Below are positions 20,040 to 29,948 of a stretch of 64,000 bases of DNA, piece by piece. Below the pieces are notes generated by a model that did no database searches, had not been told where the DNA came from, and saw only the letters and a program-made list of their open reading frames with translations. The DNA is from Marseilla massiliensis (GTDB lineage: Bacteria; Bacteroidota; Bacteroidia; Bacteroidales; Bacteroidaceae): NCBI RefSeq assembly GCF_016899855.1, contig NZ_JACJJG010000003.1, positions 1-64,000 on the forward strand, in the 5' to 3' direction. Numbering within the stretch: position 1 is the first letter of the stretch; each line of letters starts with the position of its first letter. The position numbers and the translations under genes are program-made.

Positions 20040-21608
20040 TTATTCTGCGTTGGTCTCCTCGAAAATATTAAGCATTTTCAGGGTGGCTTTTATCGCGGCT
20101 TCGGTCTGGTCGGCATCAAGACCACGCGTTCTGATAGTCATGTCGCCGTTTCTCCATACAATAACGGTCTGTACTAAGGCATCCGTTCTACCGCCGGGTG
20201 GTATTGTCACACTATAGTTTTCCAATATAGGGAATGTCCGCCCAAGTGATTTTTTGTATATTTTGCGTAAAGCCTTGACAAAGGCGTCATACTGTCCGTC
20301 GCCCATAGCGTCTGCCTCATATTGACTACCGTTAATCTCTACTTTTACACTTGCGATAGGTTTCAGGCCGTATGCTGACGAGACCATGTAGCTGACAAGC
20401 TTAACCTTGTCTTCAGGAACGTTATGTTTTAATACATCACTGACGATAAACGGCAAGTCGGCTTGAGTAACAATTTCCTTACGGTCGCCAAGTTCGGTTA
20501 TTCGTTGAGTTACTTTTTGTGTCTGTTCAGGTGTCAATTCCAAGCCGAGTTCTTGCAGATTGCGGTCTATGTTGGCCTTTCCGCTGGTCTTCCCCAATGC
20601 ATATTCGCGCTTCCTTCCAAACCGTTCCGGTACAAGCGCATTGGTGTATAAGTTCGCTTTGTTGTCTCCATCAGCATGAACACCTGCAACTTGGGTAAAT
20701 ACATTTTCCCCAACAATGGGTTGGTTGGGGGCTACAGCTATACCGGAATACCCTTCCACCAGACGGCTTATATCATTCAATCTGTCTTCATGAATGCTTG
20801 TCTTTGCGTGGAATTGGTCTTTCAGTATTACCTGAACACTCGATAAAGGCGCATTGCCGCATCTTTCGCCAAGCCCGTTCACTGTGACATGCAAACCTTT
20901 CGCTCCGCTTAATACGGCCGCTAAAGAATTGCTTACGGCAAGGTCATAATCGTTGTGAGCATGAAAGTCAAAATGTGCAGAAGGGTATCTCTTCACCATT
21001 TTACGCATGAATTCTATTACCTGAAGAGGATTAAGCACACCAAGTGTATCAGGCAGCATAAAGCGCATAATATCCGTTTTTGTAAGCACGTCAAGCATTT
21101 TGTAGACGTATTCAGGTGAATCTTTCATTCCGTTACTCCAGTCCTCAAGGTATATGTTTACCCCCATGCCTTTCTGTCTGGCATATTCAAGCGAATAAAG
21201 AATGTCGTCTATGTGTTCCTCTACAGTCTTATGCAGCTGTCCGGAACAGTGCTTCATCGAACCTTTTGCCAACAAGTTTATCGTAGTGCCACCACATCCG
21301 TCAATCCAGTCAATGCTCTTCCTACCGTCGACAAATCCCAGTACCTCAACATTTTTAAGTTTCCCGATACTTTTTGCATATCGACAAATCATCTTTACAG
21401 CGTCTTTTTCACCCTCGGAAACACGGGCTGAAGCTATTTCAACACGGTCTACATTTATATCATTGAGCAACATCCGCGCAATCATAAGCTTCTCGTGTGG
21501 CAAGAAGGATACTCCATTTGTCTGTTCGCCATCCCTTAAGGTGCTATCCATGATTTCAATGAATGGCGGTATGCGGGTATAGGTATTTATTTGTTCGACT
21601 GTTCCCAT
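20040..21608 (-). CDS. cimA: Citramalate/2-isopropylmalate synthase paralog
   Basis: Homologue of 2-isopropylmalate synthase, 522 residues, with the catalytic opening [15 protein letters not shown], metal site [23 protein letters not shown], and a C-terminal allosteric LeuA-type domain (about 390-510). The operon already has a full leuA. This divergent paralog is therefore best explained as citramalate synthase, condensing pyruvate and acetyl-CoA toward 2-ketobutyrate and isoleucine. The Ile-rich leader peptide upstream supports that, but substrate is inferred, not shown. Its start overlaps the end of leuD by 22 bases. Confidence 0.75.
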   Translation of the reverse strand: MGTVEQINTYTRIPPFIEIMDSTLRDGEQTNGVSFLPHEKLMIARMLLNDINVDRVEIASARVSEGEKDAVKMICRYAKSIGKLKNVEVLGFVDGRKSIDWIDGCGGTTINLLAKGSMKHCSGQLHKTVEEHIDDILYSLEYARQKGMGVNIYLEDWSNGMKDSPEYVYKMLDVLTKTDIMRFMLPDTLGVLNPLQVIEFMRKMVKRYPSAHFDFHAHNDYDLAVSNSLAAVLSGAKGLHVTVNGLGERCGNAPLSSVQVILKDQFHAKTSIHEDRLNDISRLVEGYSGIAVAPNQPIVGENVFTQVAGVHADGDNKANLYTNALVPERFGRKREYALGKTSGKANIDRNLQELGLELTPEQTQKVTQRITELGDRKEIVTQADLPFIVSDVLKHNVPEDKVKLVSYMVSSAYGLKPIASVKVEINGSQYEADAMGDGQYDAFVKALRKIYKKSLGRTFPILENYSVTIPPGGRTDALVQTVIVWRNGDMTIRTRGLDADQTEAAIKATLKMLNIFEETNAE

Positions 21609-22177
21609 GCTTCAATTTTGTCTTTATTCTGCAACAGGTAGTCGATGTCATCGAGCCCGTTCATAAGACAATGTTTCTTATATCCGTTTATTTCAAAATG
21701 TTCACTATTGCCAGTGGCCTTATTTGTGACAGTTTGTTTTGGTAGGTTTACTTCAACTTCCGTTTTAGGGTCGTTTTCAATACTGCTAAATAACTCTGTT
21801 AAGAACGGTTCTGATACAACGACCGGCAGTACAAAATTATTCAGTTCGTTATTTTTGTGAATGTCTGCAAAAAAACTGCTAATGACAACCCTAAAACCAT
21901 AACCAGCAATAGCCCATGCCGCATGCTCTCGACTCGAACCAGAACCGAAATTTTTTCCTGCTACGAGTATTACTCCTCCGTATCGAGGGTCGTTAAGGAC
22001 AAAATCCTTTTTCAGCGTACCATCCTTATTATAACGCCAGTCGCGAAACAGGTTGTCGCCAAATCCTTTCTTGTCAGTAGCCTTCAGGAAGCGTGCAGGA
22101 ATAATCTGGTCCGTGTCCACATTTTCCAATGGAAGTGGTACACACGTACTTGTTATGATATTGAATTGCTGATGCAT
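21587..22177 (-). CDS. leuD: 3-isopropylmalate dehydratase small subunit
   Basis: Swivel domain of isopropylmalate isomerase, 196 residues, paired with LeuC. Conserved stretches [19 protein letters not shown] (near the N-terminus) and [13 protein letters not shown] (substrate loop) are present. It overlaps cimA by 22 bases and follows leuC after an AT-rich 88-base gap. Confidence 0.95.
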   Translation of the reverse strand: MHQQFNIITSTCVPLPLENVDTDQIIPARFLKATDKKGFGDNLFRDWRYNKDGTLKKDFVLNDPRYGGVILVAGKNFGSGSSREHAAWAIAGYGFRVVISSFFADIHKNNELNNFVLPVVVSEPFLTELFSSIENDPKTEVEVNLPKQTVTNKATGNSEHFEINGYKKHCLMNGLDDIDYLLQNKDKIEAWEQSNK

Positions 22178-22265
22178 GTATTAATATTTTTTATTTATTG
22201 TTCTTGTTTACTTATGTCATGTTGACTTACCTATTTGTTTATTTATGTAAATATTCATTTTATAT

Positions 22266-23660
22266 TTACATAAAGTCTCTCGGATCTGTTATACATCCTG
22301 TTACTGCTGCGGCAGCCGCGACAAGCGGACTTGCCAGTATCGTACGCGCACCTGGGCCTTGCCGTCCTTCAAAATTGCGGTTACTTGTAGACACGCAATA
22401 TTTTCCTGAAGGAACTTTGTCGTCATTCATTGCGAGACAAGCAGAGCAACCAGGCTGACGTATGGTGAATCCTGCATCTGCAAGAACTTTGTCAAGACCT
22501 TCATCCTTGATTTGCCTGTCAACAGCCCATGAACCTGGAACGAGCCACGCAACAACGTTTTCCGCTTTTTTACGTCCTTTGACAATCGAAGCAAAGGCTC
22601 TGAAATCCTCGATACGGCCGTTCGTACATGCTCCAAGAAATACATAATCAATAGAATGTCCAAGTAGCTTTTCGCCAGGCTTAAATCCCATGTAGTCAAG
22701 TGATTTCATGAAAGAAGATTTCCCGCTTTCTTCTATATCCCCAATAACAGGGATACTTTCCGTTATTCCGATACCCATGCCAGGATTTGTGCCGTAAGTT
22801 ATTCTTGGTTCGATATCTGCAGCATCAAACGAGAGTTCCTTATCAAACACAGCATTTTCATCACTCTTTAATGTCCTCCAATATGCGACAGCTTTATCCC
22901 ATTCAGGGCCTTTCGGGGCATAATCCCTACCCTTCAGATATTCAAATGTTGTTTCGTCCGGTGCTATAAAGCCTCCTCTTGCACCCATCTCGATAGACAG
23001 ATTGCATAACGTAAGGCGACCTTCCATTGACATATCCTTTACTACCTGCCCCGAATATTCGACAAAGTATCCTGTCGCTCCGGATGTAGTAAGCCTTGCC
23101 ATCAAGTATAGAGCGACGTCTTTAGCCGTCACCCCACGTCCAAGCTTTCCGTTTATGGTTATCCTCATTGATTTCGGCTTTTGCTGCAATATGCATTGCG
23201 AGGCCATAACCATTTCCACCTCGCTTGTACCAATACCGAATGCTATTGCTCCTACGGCGCCATGCGTGCTTGTATGAGAGTCGCCGCAGACGATGGTCAT
23301 ACCTGGTAATGACAGTGCTTTTTCGGGACCGACAACATGAATTATACCATTATTTTTATCCATCATGCCGTAGTATGCCAATCCAAAATCTTTAGCGTTT
23401 GCCTCGAGCGTCTCGACCTGTTTTCTTGATACGGGATCTTTTATTGGCTTATCCTGGTCGTGAGTTGGTGTATTATGGTCTGGCATGCAAAAAATTTGCT
23501 TGGGGCGAAAGCATTTCAGTCCTCTTTCACGAAGTCCTGCAAACGCCTGCGGAGACGTAACCTCATGGCAATAAAGACGGTCTATGTAAAGTTGCGTAGG
23601 GCCGTCGTCAACAATCTGAACGACATGTTTATCCCAGATTTTGTCAAAAAGAGTGTTCAT
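22266..23660 (-). CDS. leuC: 3-isopropylmalate dehydratase large subunit
   Basis: Aconitase-family catalytic subunit, 464 residues, isomerising 2- to 3-isopropylmalate and, with citramalate, the parallel step. The [4Fe-4S] ligands appear as one Cys in FLGACTNGR and two in [19 protein letters not shown] lies near 130. It works with LeuD and follows leuA by 66 bases. Confidence 0.95.
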   Translation of the reverse strand: MNTLFDKIWDKHVVQIVDDGPTQLYIDRLYCHEVTSPQAFAGLRERGLKCFRPKQIFCMPDHNTPTHDQDKPIKDPVSRKQVETLEANAKDFGLAYYGMMDKNNGIIHVVGPEKALSLPGMTIVCGDSHTSTHGAVGAIAFGIGTSEVEMVMASQCILQQKPKSMRITINGKLGRGVTAKDVALYLMARLTTSGATGYFVEYSGQVVKDMSMEGRLTLCNLSIEMGARGGFIAPDETTFEYLKGRDYAPKGPEWDKAVAYWRTLKSDENAVFDKELSFDAADIEPRITYGTNPGMGIGITESIPVIGDIEESGKSSFMKSLDYMGFKPGEKLLGHSIDYVFLGACTNGRIEDFRAFASIVKGRKKAENVVAWLVPGSWAVDRQIKDEGLDKVLADAGFTIRQPGCSACLAMNDDKVPSGKYCVSTSNRNFEGRQGPGARTILASPLVAAAAAVTGCITDPRDFM

Positions 23661-23726
23661 ATCTGATTTTGTAATTATAATCCTTTAAGGAAATGAGGCC
23701 GGTATGCAACACAACCTCGTTGCTGT

Positions 23727-25223
23727 TTACTTAAATTTGTTTATACAATCAATATATGCTTCAACCGAAGCTGTAACGATATCCGTATTCGCGCCGAATC
23801 CGTAATACACGTTTCCGTCATACTCGACCTGCATGTGAACCTTTCCGATATCGTCAGATCCTTTGCTGATAGCCTGGATGGTAAATTCCTTAAGCGTCAT
23901 TTGTTTCTGAATAATCTTCTTCAGAGCTTTGATGGCGGCGTCTACAGGACCGTTGCCCGTTGATGCTTCCTCAAACTTTTGGCCTGAGATGTCGAGCCCT
24001 ATGCTTGCAACACTCTTAACCCCCATGCCTGTAGTGACTTGCAGGAAATCAAGTTTTACAGAATGTGCTTCAGCCCTGTCTGCCCCTGCAAGCATGAGAA
24101 CGTCATCATCTGTTATCTCTTTTTTCTTGTCGGCAAGCTTCAGGAAATTCTGGTATATATCATCTATTTTTTTCTCGTTAGCTATGTTAACACCCAATAC
24201 GCCAAGGCGGTATTTTAACGCAGCCCTGCCGCTGCGTGCCGTAAGTACGATGGAATTATCGTCAAGACCAACGTCCTTAGGATTCATGATTTCGTATGTA
24301 TCGACGTTTTTGAGCACACCGTCTTGATGGATTCCGCTTGAATGCGCAAAGGCATTGCGCCCGACAATTGCCTTGTTCGGTTGTACTGGCATATTCATCA
24401 AACTGCTTACCATACGGCTTGTGGGGTATATTTTCGTCGTGTTTATGTTAGTTTCGATATCAAGATACTTGTGGCATTTCAGTATCATGGCTATTTCCTC
24501 AAGTGACGTGTTGCCCGCGCGCTCGCCGATACCGTTTATTGTTACCTCAACCTGTCGTGCACCGTTAAGCACGCCGCTAAGGGTGTTGGCCGTGGCCATT
24601 CCCAAGTCGTTGTGGCAGTGGGTGGAGATTATGGCTTTGTCTATATTGTCGACATGTTCAATAAGATATTTTATTTTATCACCATATTCAGCAGGAAGAC
24701 AGTAGCCGGTCGTGTCTGGTATGTTTACCACTGTTGCGCCAGCCTTGATAACAGCCTCGATAACCCTTGCCAGGTACTCGTTGTCAGTGCGTCCTGCGTC
24801 TTCCGCATAAAATTCGACATCCTCTACATACTTTTTAGCGTATTTTACGGCGGCTACGGCGCGTTCTATTATTTCATCGCGATTGCTGTTGAACTTATAT
24901 TTAATGTGCGAATCGCTGGTTCCTATTCCTGTATGTATGCGTTTGTGCTTGGCATATTTAAGCGACTCGGCCGCAACGTCGATATCTTTCTCTACGGCGC
25001 GCGTCAGCGCACAGATTGTTGGCCATGTAACGGCCTTGGAAATTTCTATTACCGAATTGAAATCGCCAGGGCTGGATATAGGAAAACCGGCCTCGATCAC
25101 GTCTACTCCCAGCTGCTCAAGTTGTTTGGCCACTTGTATTTTCTCAACTGTGTTAAGCTGACACCCGGGCACCTGCTCGCCGTCCCTAAGTGTTGTGTCA
25201 AAAATGAAAAGTCTGTCGCTCAT
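23727..25223 (-). CDS. leuA: 2-isopropylmalate synthase
   Basis: First committed step to leucine: 2-ketoisovalerate plus acetyl-CoA. The 498-residue protein has [16 protein letters not shown] (8-23), the metal motif [21 protein letters not shown], and the C-terminal LeuA dimer/feedback domain (about 360-498). It is the first structural gene of the operon. Its ATG lies 27 bases beyond an attenuator terminator, so full transcription requires antitermination. Confidence 0.95.
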   Translation of the reverse strand: MSDRLFIFDTTLRDGEQVPGCQLNTVEKIQVAKQLEQLGVDVIEAGFPISSPGDFNSVIEISKAVTWPTICALTRAVEKDIDVAAESLKYAKHKRIHTGIGTSDSHIKYKFNSNRDEIIERAVAAVKYAKKYVEDVEFYAEDAGRTDNEYLARVIEAVIKAGATVVNIPDTTGYCLPAEYGDKIKYLIEHVDNIDKAIISTHCHNDLGMATANTLSGVLNGARQVEVTINGIGERAGNTSLEEIAMILKCHKYLDIETNINTTKIYPTSRMVSSLMNMPVQPNKAIVGRNAFAHSSGIHQDGVLKNVDTYEIMNPKDVGLDDNSIVLTARSGRAALKYRLGVLGVNIANEKKIDDIYQNFLKLADKKKEITDDDVLMLAGADRAEAHSVKLDFLQVTTGMGVKSVASIGLDISGQKFEEASTGNGPVDAAIKALKKIIQKQMTLKEFTIQAISKGSDDIGKVHMQVEYDGNVYYGFGANTDIVTASVEAYIDCINKFK

Positions 25224-25250
25224 CGTTCTGTTCGATTTATATATTATATG

Positions 25251-25285
25251 AAAAAACCTTTCGCACCCGGAAGTGAGAAAGGTTT
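25251..25285 (-). terminator. Attenuator terminator in leu leader
   Basis: On the minus strand AAACCTTTC (25285-25277), a 14-base loop, GAAAGGTTT (25262-25254) and a run of six T overlapping the stem end. It sits between the leader peptide and leuA. Its left arm and loop can instead pair with the antiterminator arm at 25315-25330. Confidence 0.88.
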
Positions 25286-25330
25286 ATAACATCAGCACAC
25301 ACATGTCAAAACACAACCTTACCACTTCCG
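25268..25330 (-). promoter_or_regulatory. Antiterminator of leu attenuator
   Basis: The minus-strand arm CGGAAGTG-GT-AAGGTT (25330-25315) is complementary to AACCTT-TCT-CACTTCCG (25284-25268): 8 plus 6 base pairs around a small internal loop. Forming it uses up the left arm of the terminator, so the two structures exclude each other. A weaker upstream pairing, ACTTC with GAAGT, could sequester the antiterminator. Confidence 0.82.
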
Positions 25331-25386
25331 CCTTTGTAACGAAGTCGTAGAATAATAATGCCTGATATGTTAATGCTATATATCAT
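25306..25386 (-). CDS. Leu operon leader peptide (26 residues, Ile/Leu-rich)
   Basis: ATG at 25386, TGA at 25308-25306. The peptide begins MIYSINISG. Codons 10-15 (25359-25342) read ATT ATT ATT CTA CGA CTT: three Ile, Leu, Arg, Leu. Six Ile, two Leu and two Val occur in 26 residues. A ribosome stalled at 10-15 leaves the antiterminator arm (25330-25315) free. One that reaches the stop covers it. This geometry is that of classical amino-acid attenuation. No strong Shine-Dalgarno is seen, which is normal in this phylum. Confidence 0.82.
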   Translation of the reverse strand: MIYSINISGIIILRLRYKGGSGKVVF

Positions 25387-25407
25387 GTTCTTTTTATGTT
25401 TGCCATG

Positions 25408-25439
25408 CAAAGGTAAAGATAAATATTAGAATACGCAAA
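25408..25439 (-). promoter_or_regulatory. Promoter of the leu operon
   Basis: On the minus strand TTTG (25439-25436), exactly 20 bases, TACCTTTG (25415-25408). Transcription would begin close to 25402, giving a leader of about 180 bases that contains the attenuator. Confidence 0.88.
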
Positions 25440-25582
25440 TAAATCGTTACTTTTTTATTTAAAAATCTTTCAATTTATTGCTTTTGTTGTTTATTTATGG
25501 ATAAATATTACAGTCCTCGGCTATTATTGGCCGACTATTCTGGCTTTATTGTCCTTGCGGTAAACATTTAAAGAAAAGTAAA

Positions 25583-25670
25583 TCATGGCCTTTTACATTA
25601 CGAAAGACCATGATTTACACAACAAAAGGCCGTATTTCGCGGCACGATAAATGGCTTTTTGCAAAATGGT
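25583..25670. repeat. 22-bp-period degenerate array, copy 3
   Basis: Units at 25583, 25605, 25627 and 25649 with cores ATGGCC, ACCATG, GGCCGT and ATGGC followed by T-rich runs. GTAAATCATGG (25578-25588) is an exact reverse complement of CCATGATTTAC (25608-25618). GGCCTTTT in unit 1 is an exact reverse complement of AAAAGGCC at the unit 2/3 border. Confidence 0.68.
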
Positions 25671-25775
25671 TGACAGTTAATAACCTGAATAGCCTATGCC
25701 AAGAACAAAACACATATTGTCAAATAACTGAATGTGACAATGAAATATCTGGTTTGTTAATATTGGATATGCTGG

Positions 25776-25825
25776 TAAAAACAAAAACAACGTTGCGCAG
25801 GAATCGGTTATAGCGCAACGTTGTT
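25776..25825 (-). terminator. Terminator of dnaB
   Basis: A perfect 13-bp stem (25825-25813 with 25798-25786 on the minus strand) followed by a T-rich tail TTTTTGTTTTT, 22 bases past the dnaB stop. Confidence 0.88.
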
Positions 25826-25847
25826 TATTACTAATTGTATATAAATA

Positions 25848-27347
25848 TTAAAAAGGTAGAGGTCCGTCCGCTCCGATTGGGCCATCATAAGGAGGGGGCA
25901 GCGTTATGTCATCACCACCATTAATCCTTGAGCCGATAATCTCACCGGAACCAAATGGTGACGCGCCTGCGTCTGACGGATTCTCGAATCGTGTAAATTC
26001 GCCCCTGAAGTTCAACAAAACGTCTCCTGTGCCGCCCTTACGGTGCTTGGCGATGATAATTTGTGCTTTGCCATGCAAGTCGTTTCCCTTTTCGTCTGTA
26101 AAAATCCTGTAATACTCAGGGCGGTGCACAAAAAGCACCATATCGGCATCCTGTTCTATCGCACCAGACTCTCTAAGGTCACTTAATTGAGGGCGTTTTC
26201 CATCCGGCCCTTCTCGTCCTTCAACGGTACGGTTGAGCTGTGACAATGCCAAAACAGGAATGTCAAGCTCTTTTGCAAGGCCTTTCAGTGAACGGCTGAT
26301 GGTAGAGACTTCCTCTTGGCGACTGCCGAACCTGGCCCCATTGGCGTTCATAAGCTGTAAGTAGTCTATCATTATCAATTCAACTCCCTTTTCTCTAACC
26401 AACCTTCGCGCTTTCGTCCTTAACTCGAATATTGACATACCCGGCGTGTCGTCAATATAGATTGGAGCGGCTTGTAGGCGACCTACATTCTTGTCAAGCC
26501 TGTTCCATTCATCGTCGTCAAGCTGACCGTTGAGGATTTTCTTGCCTTCTATTTCGCACACATTTGATATCAAGCGGTTTACCAGCTGAACGTTATTCAT
26601 TTCAAGCGAGAAAAAAGCTATTGGCCGACCATAATCAACGGCGATGTTTTTGGCCAACGAAAGGGCAAACGACGTCTTTCCCATGGCCGGACGACCTGCA
26701 ATTATAACAAGGTCGCTGCGTTGCCAACCGGCCGTATAGTCGTCAAGTTTAGTGTAACCGGTAGGTATACCGGTTAGTCCACCTTTGTTGGCCGCTGCTT
26801 TTTGTAGTATTTCTACTGCTTGCTTTACGACAGGGTCTATCTGGGTATAGTCCTGGCGCATATTCTTTTGTGACAATTCAAAGAGTGAGCCCTCGGCTTC
26901 CTGCATCAGTTCGTCTACATCGATAGTCTCATCGAAAGCCTTTGTCTCGATTACGCTGGCGAATGAAATGAGTTGACGTGCAAGATATTTTTGTGCAAGT
27001 ATTTTTGCGTGATACTCTATATGGGCGGAGGAAGCCACATGCGAACTCAAGTCAAGGATATAGGCCGGGCCACCAACTTCGTCAAGAGTACCTTGGCGTT
27101 TAAGCTCCTCGGTAACGGTCATAATGTCGACCGGATTTTCTTCAAGGCTTAAGCTTTGTATTGCACGATATACTTTTTGGTTGCGCGGTTCGTAGAATGT
27201 TTCCGGATGCAACGTCTCACTTACAACTGAAAATGCATCCTTATCTATCATCAATGCACCAAGCACGATACGCTCAATATCTATTGCCTGTGGTTGCAGG
27301 TGTGCGTAGCTGTTGTCCAAAGAACGGGATTTTTTATTATCTGCCAT
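25848..27347 (-). CDS. dnaB: Replicative DNA helicase
   Basis: Hexameric helicase at the replication fork. The 499-residue protein has the N-terminal DnaB domain (about 17-120), then a RecA-like core with P-loop GRPAMGKTS (near 218), the SLEMNN stretch, Walker B LIMIDYLQLM and the RESGAIEQDAD arginine-finger region. The C-terminus is Gly/Pro-rich and probably disordered. It is divergent from ispE. Confidence 0.96.
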   Translation of the reverse strand: MADNKKSRSLDNSYAHLQPQAIDIERIVLGALMIDKDAFSVVSETLHPETFYEPRNQKVYRAIQSLSLEENPVDIMTVTEELKRQGTLDEVGGPAYILDLSSHVASSAHIEYHAKILAQKYLARQLISFASVIETKAFDETIDVDELMQEAEGSLFELSQKNMRQDYTQIDPVVKQAVEILQKAAANKGGLTGIPTGYTKLDDYTAGWQRSDLVIIAGRPAMGKTSFALSLAKNIAVDYGRPIAFFSLEMNNVQLVNRLISNVCEIEGKKILNGQLDDDEWNRLDKNVGRLQAAPIYIDDTPGMSIFELRTKARRLVREKGVELIMIDYLQLMNANGARFGSRQEEVSTISRSLKGLAKELDIPVLALSQLNRTVEGREGPDGKRPQLSDLRESGAIEQDADMVLFVHRPEYYRIFTDEKGNDLHGKAQIIIAKHRKGGTGDVLLNFRGEFTRFENPSDAGASPFGSGEIIGSRINGGDDITLPPPYDGPIGADGPLPF

Positions 27348-27372
27348 ATTGGAGGTTTGATTTTATGAACTG

Positions 27373-27380
27373 CAAAAATA
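27373..27380 (-). promoter_or_regulatory. Possible -7 box of dnaB
   Basis: The minus strand reads TATTTTTG, 26 bases before the dnaB start. The -33 half is not clear. Confidence 0.4.
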
Positions 27381-27492
27381 CAAATAAATCCTGTCATCTA
27401 CACAATTTAATCGGATTTATGCAGTTATTAATCTATATTAATGTAAAAAGGAAATGCAAGATTTCAATCAGGCATAATATATTATTCAGAAT

Positions 27493-28320
27493 ATGATTAC
27501 CTACCCTTGCGCTAAAATCAATTTGGGACTTAACATCGTCGCACGCCGTAATGATGGTTACCATGATTTGGAAACTGTTTTTTATCCTATCAGGCTTAGT
27601 GATAAATTGGATATTAAGGTGTTGAATGATTGTGACTACAATGAAGGGCAATGTGTACTGGCAATTGACGGTATAAGTATAGAAGGAGACATTAAGGACA
27701 ACCTCGTGGTCAAAGCCTATAATATCATAAGACAACATTTTCCTGAAATACCACCGGTAAATATCAAACTAACTAAAAATATTCCATCACAAGCAGGGAT
27801 GGGAGGCGGTTCTTCTGATTGCGCATATACAATAACAGCACTGAATAAAATGTTTAATCTCGGAATGTCAATTCCTGACATGCAATATATTGCGTCTAAA
27901 ATTGGTGCTGACTGCCCGTTTTTCATCAATCCCCTTCCTTCGTTTGCTACAGGGATAGGTGAACATCTAAGACCTATACATCTTGACCTTTCTCAATACT
28001 ACATTGGCATTGTGAAACCACAGGTTATGATAAGTACACGAGAGGCTTTTGCACATGTCACGCCGCAAAAACCTACAAGATGCTGCCTGGACATCATTGA
28101 AGGGCCGATAGAAAGCTGGCGTTATGAATTGGTTAATGATTTTGAGAATAGCATAGCGGAAATATATCCGGAGATTGCTGTTCTTAAACAACGACTTTAT
28201 GACATCGGGGCCATTTATGCATCAATGAGCGGAAGTGGAAGCGCATTGTATGGTATATTTAAACATTGCCCCCGGAACTTTAATTCATCATTCGATAAAT
28301 GCTTTACCGCAATAGTATAA
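27493..28320 (+). CDS. ispE: 4-(cytidine 5'-diphospho)-2-C-methylerythritol kinase
   Basis: GHMP kinase of the MEP isoprenoid pathway, phosphorylating CDP-methylerythritol. The 275-residue protein has the N-terminal AKINLGLNI motif, the ATP loop IPSQAGMGGGSSDCA (about 97-111) and the C-terminal SMSGSGSALYG (about 237-247). A Nudix hydrolase gene starts 14 bases after the stop, suggesting a two-gene operon. Confidence 0.94.
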   Translation: MITYPCAKINLGLNIVARRNDGYHDLETVFYPIRLSDKLDIKVLNDCDYNEGQCVLAIDGISIEGDIKDNLVVKAYNIIRQHFPEIPPVNIKLTKNIPSQAGMGGGSSDCAYTITALNKMFNLGMSIPDMQYIASKIGADCPFFINPLPSFATGIGEHLRPIHLDLSQYYIGIVKPQVMISTREAFAHVTPQKPTRCCLDIIEGPIESWRYELVNDFENSIAEIYPEIAVLKQRLYDIGAIYASMSGSGSALYGIFKHCPRNFNSSFDKCFTAIV

Positions 28321-28334
28321 CTGTAAGATTCTCA

Positions 28335-28844
28335 ATGGATAACAAGAAAGAACTATTGCCTGTTGTAGATGAGTCAGGTAATATTGTAGGAAAAGTTGAA
28401 AGAGGGATTGCGCATAACGGTTCAAAAATACTTCATCCAGTTGTTCATCTACATGTATTCTCTCCTGAAGGATATATTTATTTACAGAAGCGTCCGGACT
28501 GGAAAGACGTTCAACCCGGCAAATGGGATACAGCTGTTGGAGGACACATCGATTACGGTGAGGATGTTTCTGAAGCATTGAAAAGAGAAATTTATGAAGA
28601 ATTAGGTATAAATCAATGCAAGATAGAAAAACTTGGATATTATGTTTTTGAAAGTGAAATAGAAAAGGAGCTGGTGTACGTAAACAAGACTGTTTATTCA
28701 GGAATAATCAGGCCGGATATTCATGAACTTAACGGTGGGAAATTTTGGAAAAGAGAAGAAATTTTAGATTGTATCGGGAAATGTATATTTACGCCTAATT
28801 TTGAACATGAATATTTAAAATTTTTCGCTGCGAATAATTCTTAA
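28335..28844 (+). CDS. Nudix hydrolase
   Basis: 169-residue pyrophosphohydrolase-fold protein. The Nudix box is complete: GHIDYGEDVSEALKREIYEE and following LGI. The flanking VERGIAHNGSKILHPVVHL resembles isopentenyl-diphosphate isomerase-like Nudix proteins. Together with its position behind ispE, that hints at a prenyl diphosphate or related substrate, but this is only inference. The ATG at 28335 is preferred; an earlier in-frame start would overlap ispE. Confidence 0.82.
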   Translation: MDNKKELLPVVDESGNIVGKVERGIAHNGSKILHPVVHLHVFSPEGYIYLQKRPDWKDVQPGKWDTAVGGHIDYGEDVSEALKREIYEELGINQCKIEKLGYYVFESEIEKELVYVNKTVYSGIIRPDIHELNGGKFWKREEILDCIGKCIFTPNFEHEYLKFFAANNS

Positions 28845-28913
28845 GTTTAATCTATAAATATTAAAAATACTGAAAATACAGTGTATATTATAACAATGTA
28901 TTGATATTTTTCG

Positions 28914-28921
28914 TAATTTTG
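28914..28921 (+). promoter_or_regulatory. -7 box of rpoD
   Basis: TAATTTTG, 68 bases before the rpoD ATG. No TTTG at -33. Confidence 0.5.
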
Positions 28922-28989
28922 CACCGTTTTTAGAGATAATATTTGCTATCAGATTAGTAATCAGCAACTTACATTTTTAAGGCAAACAG

Positions 28990-29862
28990 ATGAGACAATT
29001 AAAAATTCAAAAAAGTATTACCAACCGCTCCAGTGAGGCTTTAGACAAATATCTCGTTGAAATCGGACGTGCTCCCTTGATATCAATAGACGAAGAAATT
29101 GAATTAGCACAGAAAATAAAGAAAGGCGGTCCTGAAGGTGAAAGGGCAAAAAATAAGTTGGTAACGGCCAACTTGCGTTTCGTTGTGTCTGTTGCAAAAC
29201 AATACCAGCATCAGGGGTTGACGTTGACGGACTTAATCGACGAGGGTAATATAGGTCTTATCAAGGCGGCCCAGAAATTTGACGAAACACGAGGATTCAA
29301 ATTCATTTCATATGCTGTGTGGTGGATTCGTCAAAGCATTTTGCAAGCGATAGCAGAGCAGAGCCGTATAGTACGACTGCCTTTAAATCAAGTTGGATCT
29401 CTCAACAAAATCAATCACGAAATAAACAAGTTTGAACAAGAAAATCAACGCCATCCTTCAGTGTCTGAGTTGTCGGAGGTGACAAAGCTTGATGAGGAAA
29501 AAATAGGTCAGTCATTGGCTGCAGACGGCCATCATGTAAGTATTGATGCTCCATTTCAGGATGGTGAAGATAATTGCATGCTTGATGTAATGCCAAGTGG
29601 TGATGACAGTCGTACAGATAGAGCTGTAGACCATGAATCGATGGCTCTCGAACTTAACACAGTACTGAGCAAGGTTCTGAAAGAACGCGAAATAACAATA
29701 ATTCGTGAGTGTTTTGGTATTGGATGCCATGAAAAAGGCTTAGAGGAAATTGGAGATCAACTAGGTCTCACAAGAGAGCGCGTAAGGCAAATCAGGGAAA
29801 AAAGCATTGCTAAGCTGCGCGAAAGCGGTAATGCTAAAATCTTGATGAAGTATCTTGGATAG
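28990..29862 (+). CDS. rpoD: Primary sigma factor, Bacteroidota short type
   Basis: Housekeeping sigma-70 factor, 290 residues. It lacks the acidic region 1.1 and starts directly at region 1.2 (ALDKYLVEIGRAPLIS). Region 2 has ANLRFVVSVAKQYQ, DLIDEGNIGLIKAAQKFD and the promoter-melting stretch FKFISYAVWWIRQ. Region 4.2 has the helix-turn-helix LEEIGDQLGLTRERVRQI. This factor is expected to read the TTTG/TAnnTTTG promoters found across the window. It is monocistronic with a strong terminator. Confidence 0.95.
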   Translation: MRQLKIQKSITNRSSEALDKYLVEIGRAPLISIDEEIELAQKIKKGGPEGERAKNKLVTANLRFVVSVAKQYQHQGLTLTDLIDEGNIGLIKAAQKFDETRGFKFISYAVWWIRQSILQAIAEQSRIVRLPLNQVGSLNKINHEINKFEQENQRHPSVSELSEVTKLDEEKIGQSLAADGHHVSIDAPFQDGEDNCMLDVMPSGDDSRTDRAVDHESMALELNTVLSKVLKEREITIIRECFGIGCHEKGLEEIGDQLGLTRERVRQIREKSIAKLRESGNAKILMKYLG

Positions 29863-29880
29863 AATGATAAGTTGAAATAT

Positions 29881-29916
29881 AAAAAGGTGCAACAATTTAA
29901 TTTGTTGCACCTTTTT
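29881..29916. terminator. Bidirectional terminator between rpoD and barrel gene
   Basis: A perfect 15-bp stem (29881-29895 with 29902-29916), 6-base loop, with AAAAA and TTTTT at the outer ends; it serves two convergent genes. Confidence 0.92.
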
Positions 29917-29948
29917 ATTTATAAACAGCATTTATACATTTTTTATAA

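Larger units (their letters stand above)
25440..25847. other. Gap between leu operon and dnaB
   Basis: No gene seen. It holds the third 22-bp-period array (25583-25670) and the dnaB terminator (25776-25825). The rest is AT-rich sequence without recognisable structure. Confidence 0.7.

Noticed and set aside
22178-22265. Possible regulatory element between leuC and leuD
   Set aside because: The gap is simply AT-rich with scattered TTTATT words; no stem or open frame of note.
24612-25289. 225-codon open frame on the plus strand over leuA
   Set aside because: Antisense to leuA and its attenuator, with no family motif.
25284-25304. Second short leader frame MCVLML ahead of the leu terminator
   Set aside because: It lies inside the antiterminator loop and its stop overlaps the terminator arm; the 26-residue frame at 25306-25386 gives better stall codons and geometry.
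25383-25406. Very short frame MANIKRT near the leu transcription start
   Set aside because: Its ATG is at or before the expected start of the transcript and it has only one Ile and no Leu codon.
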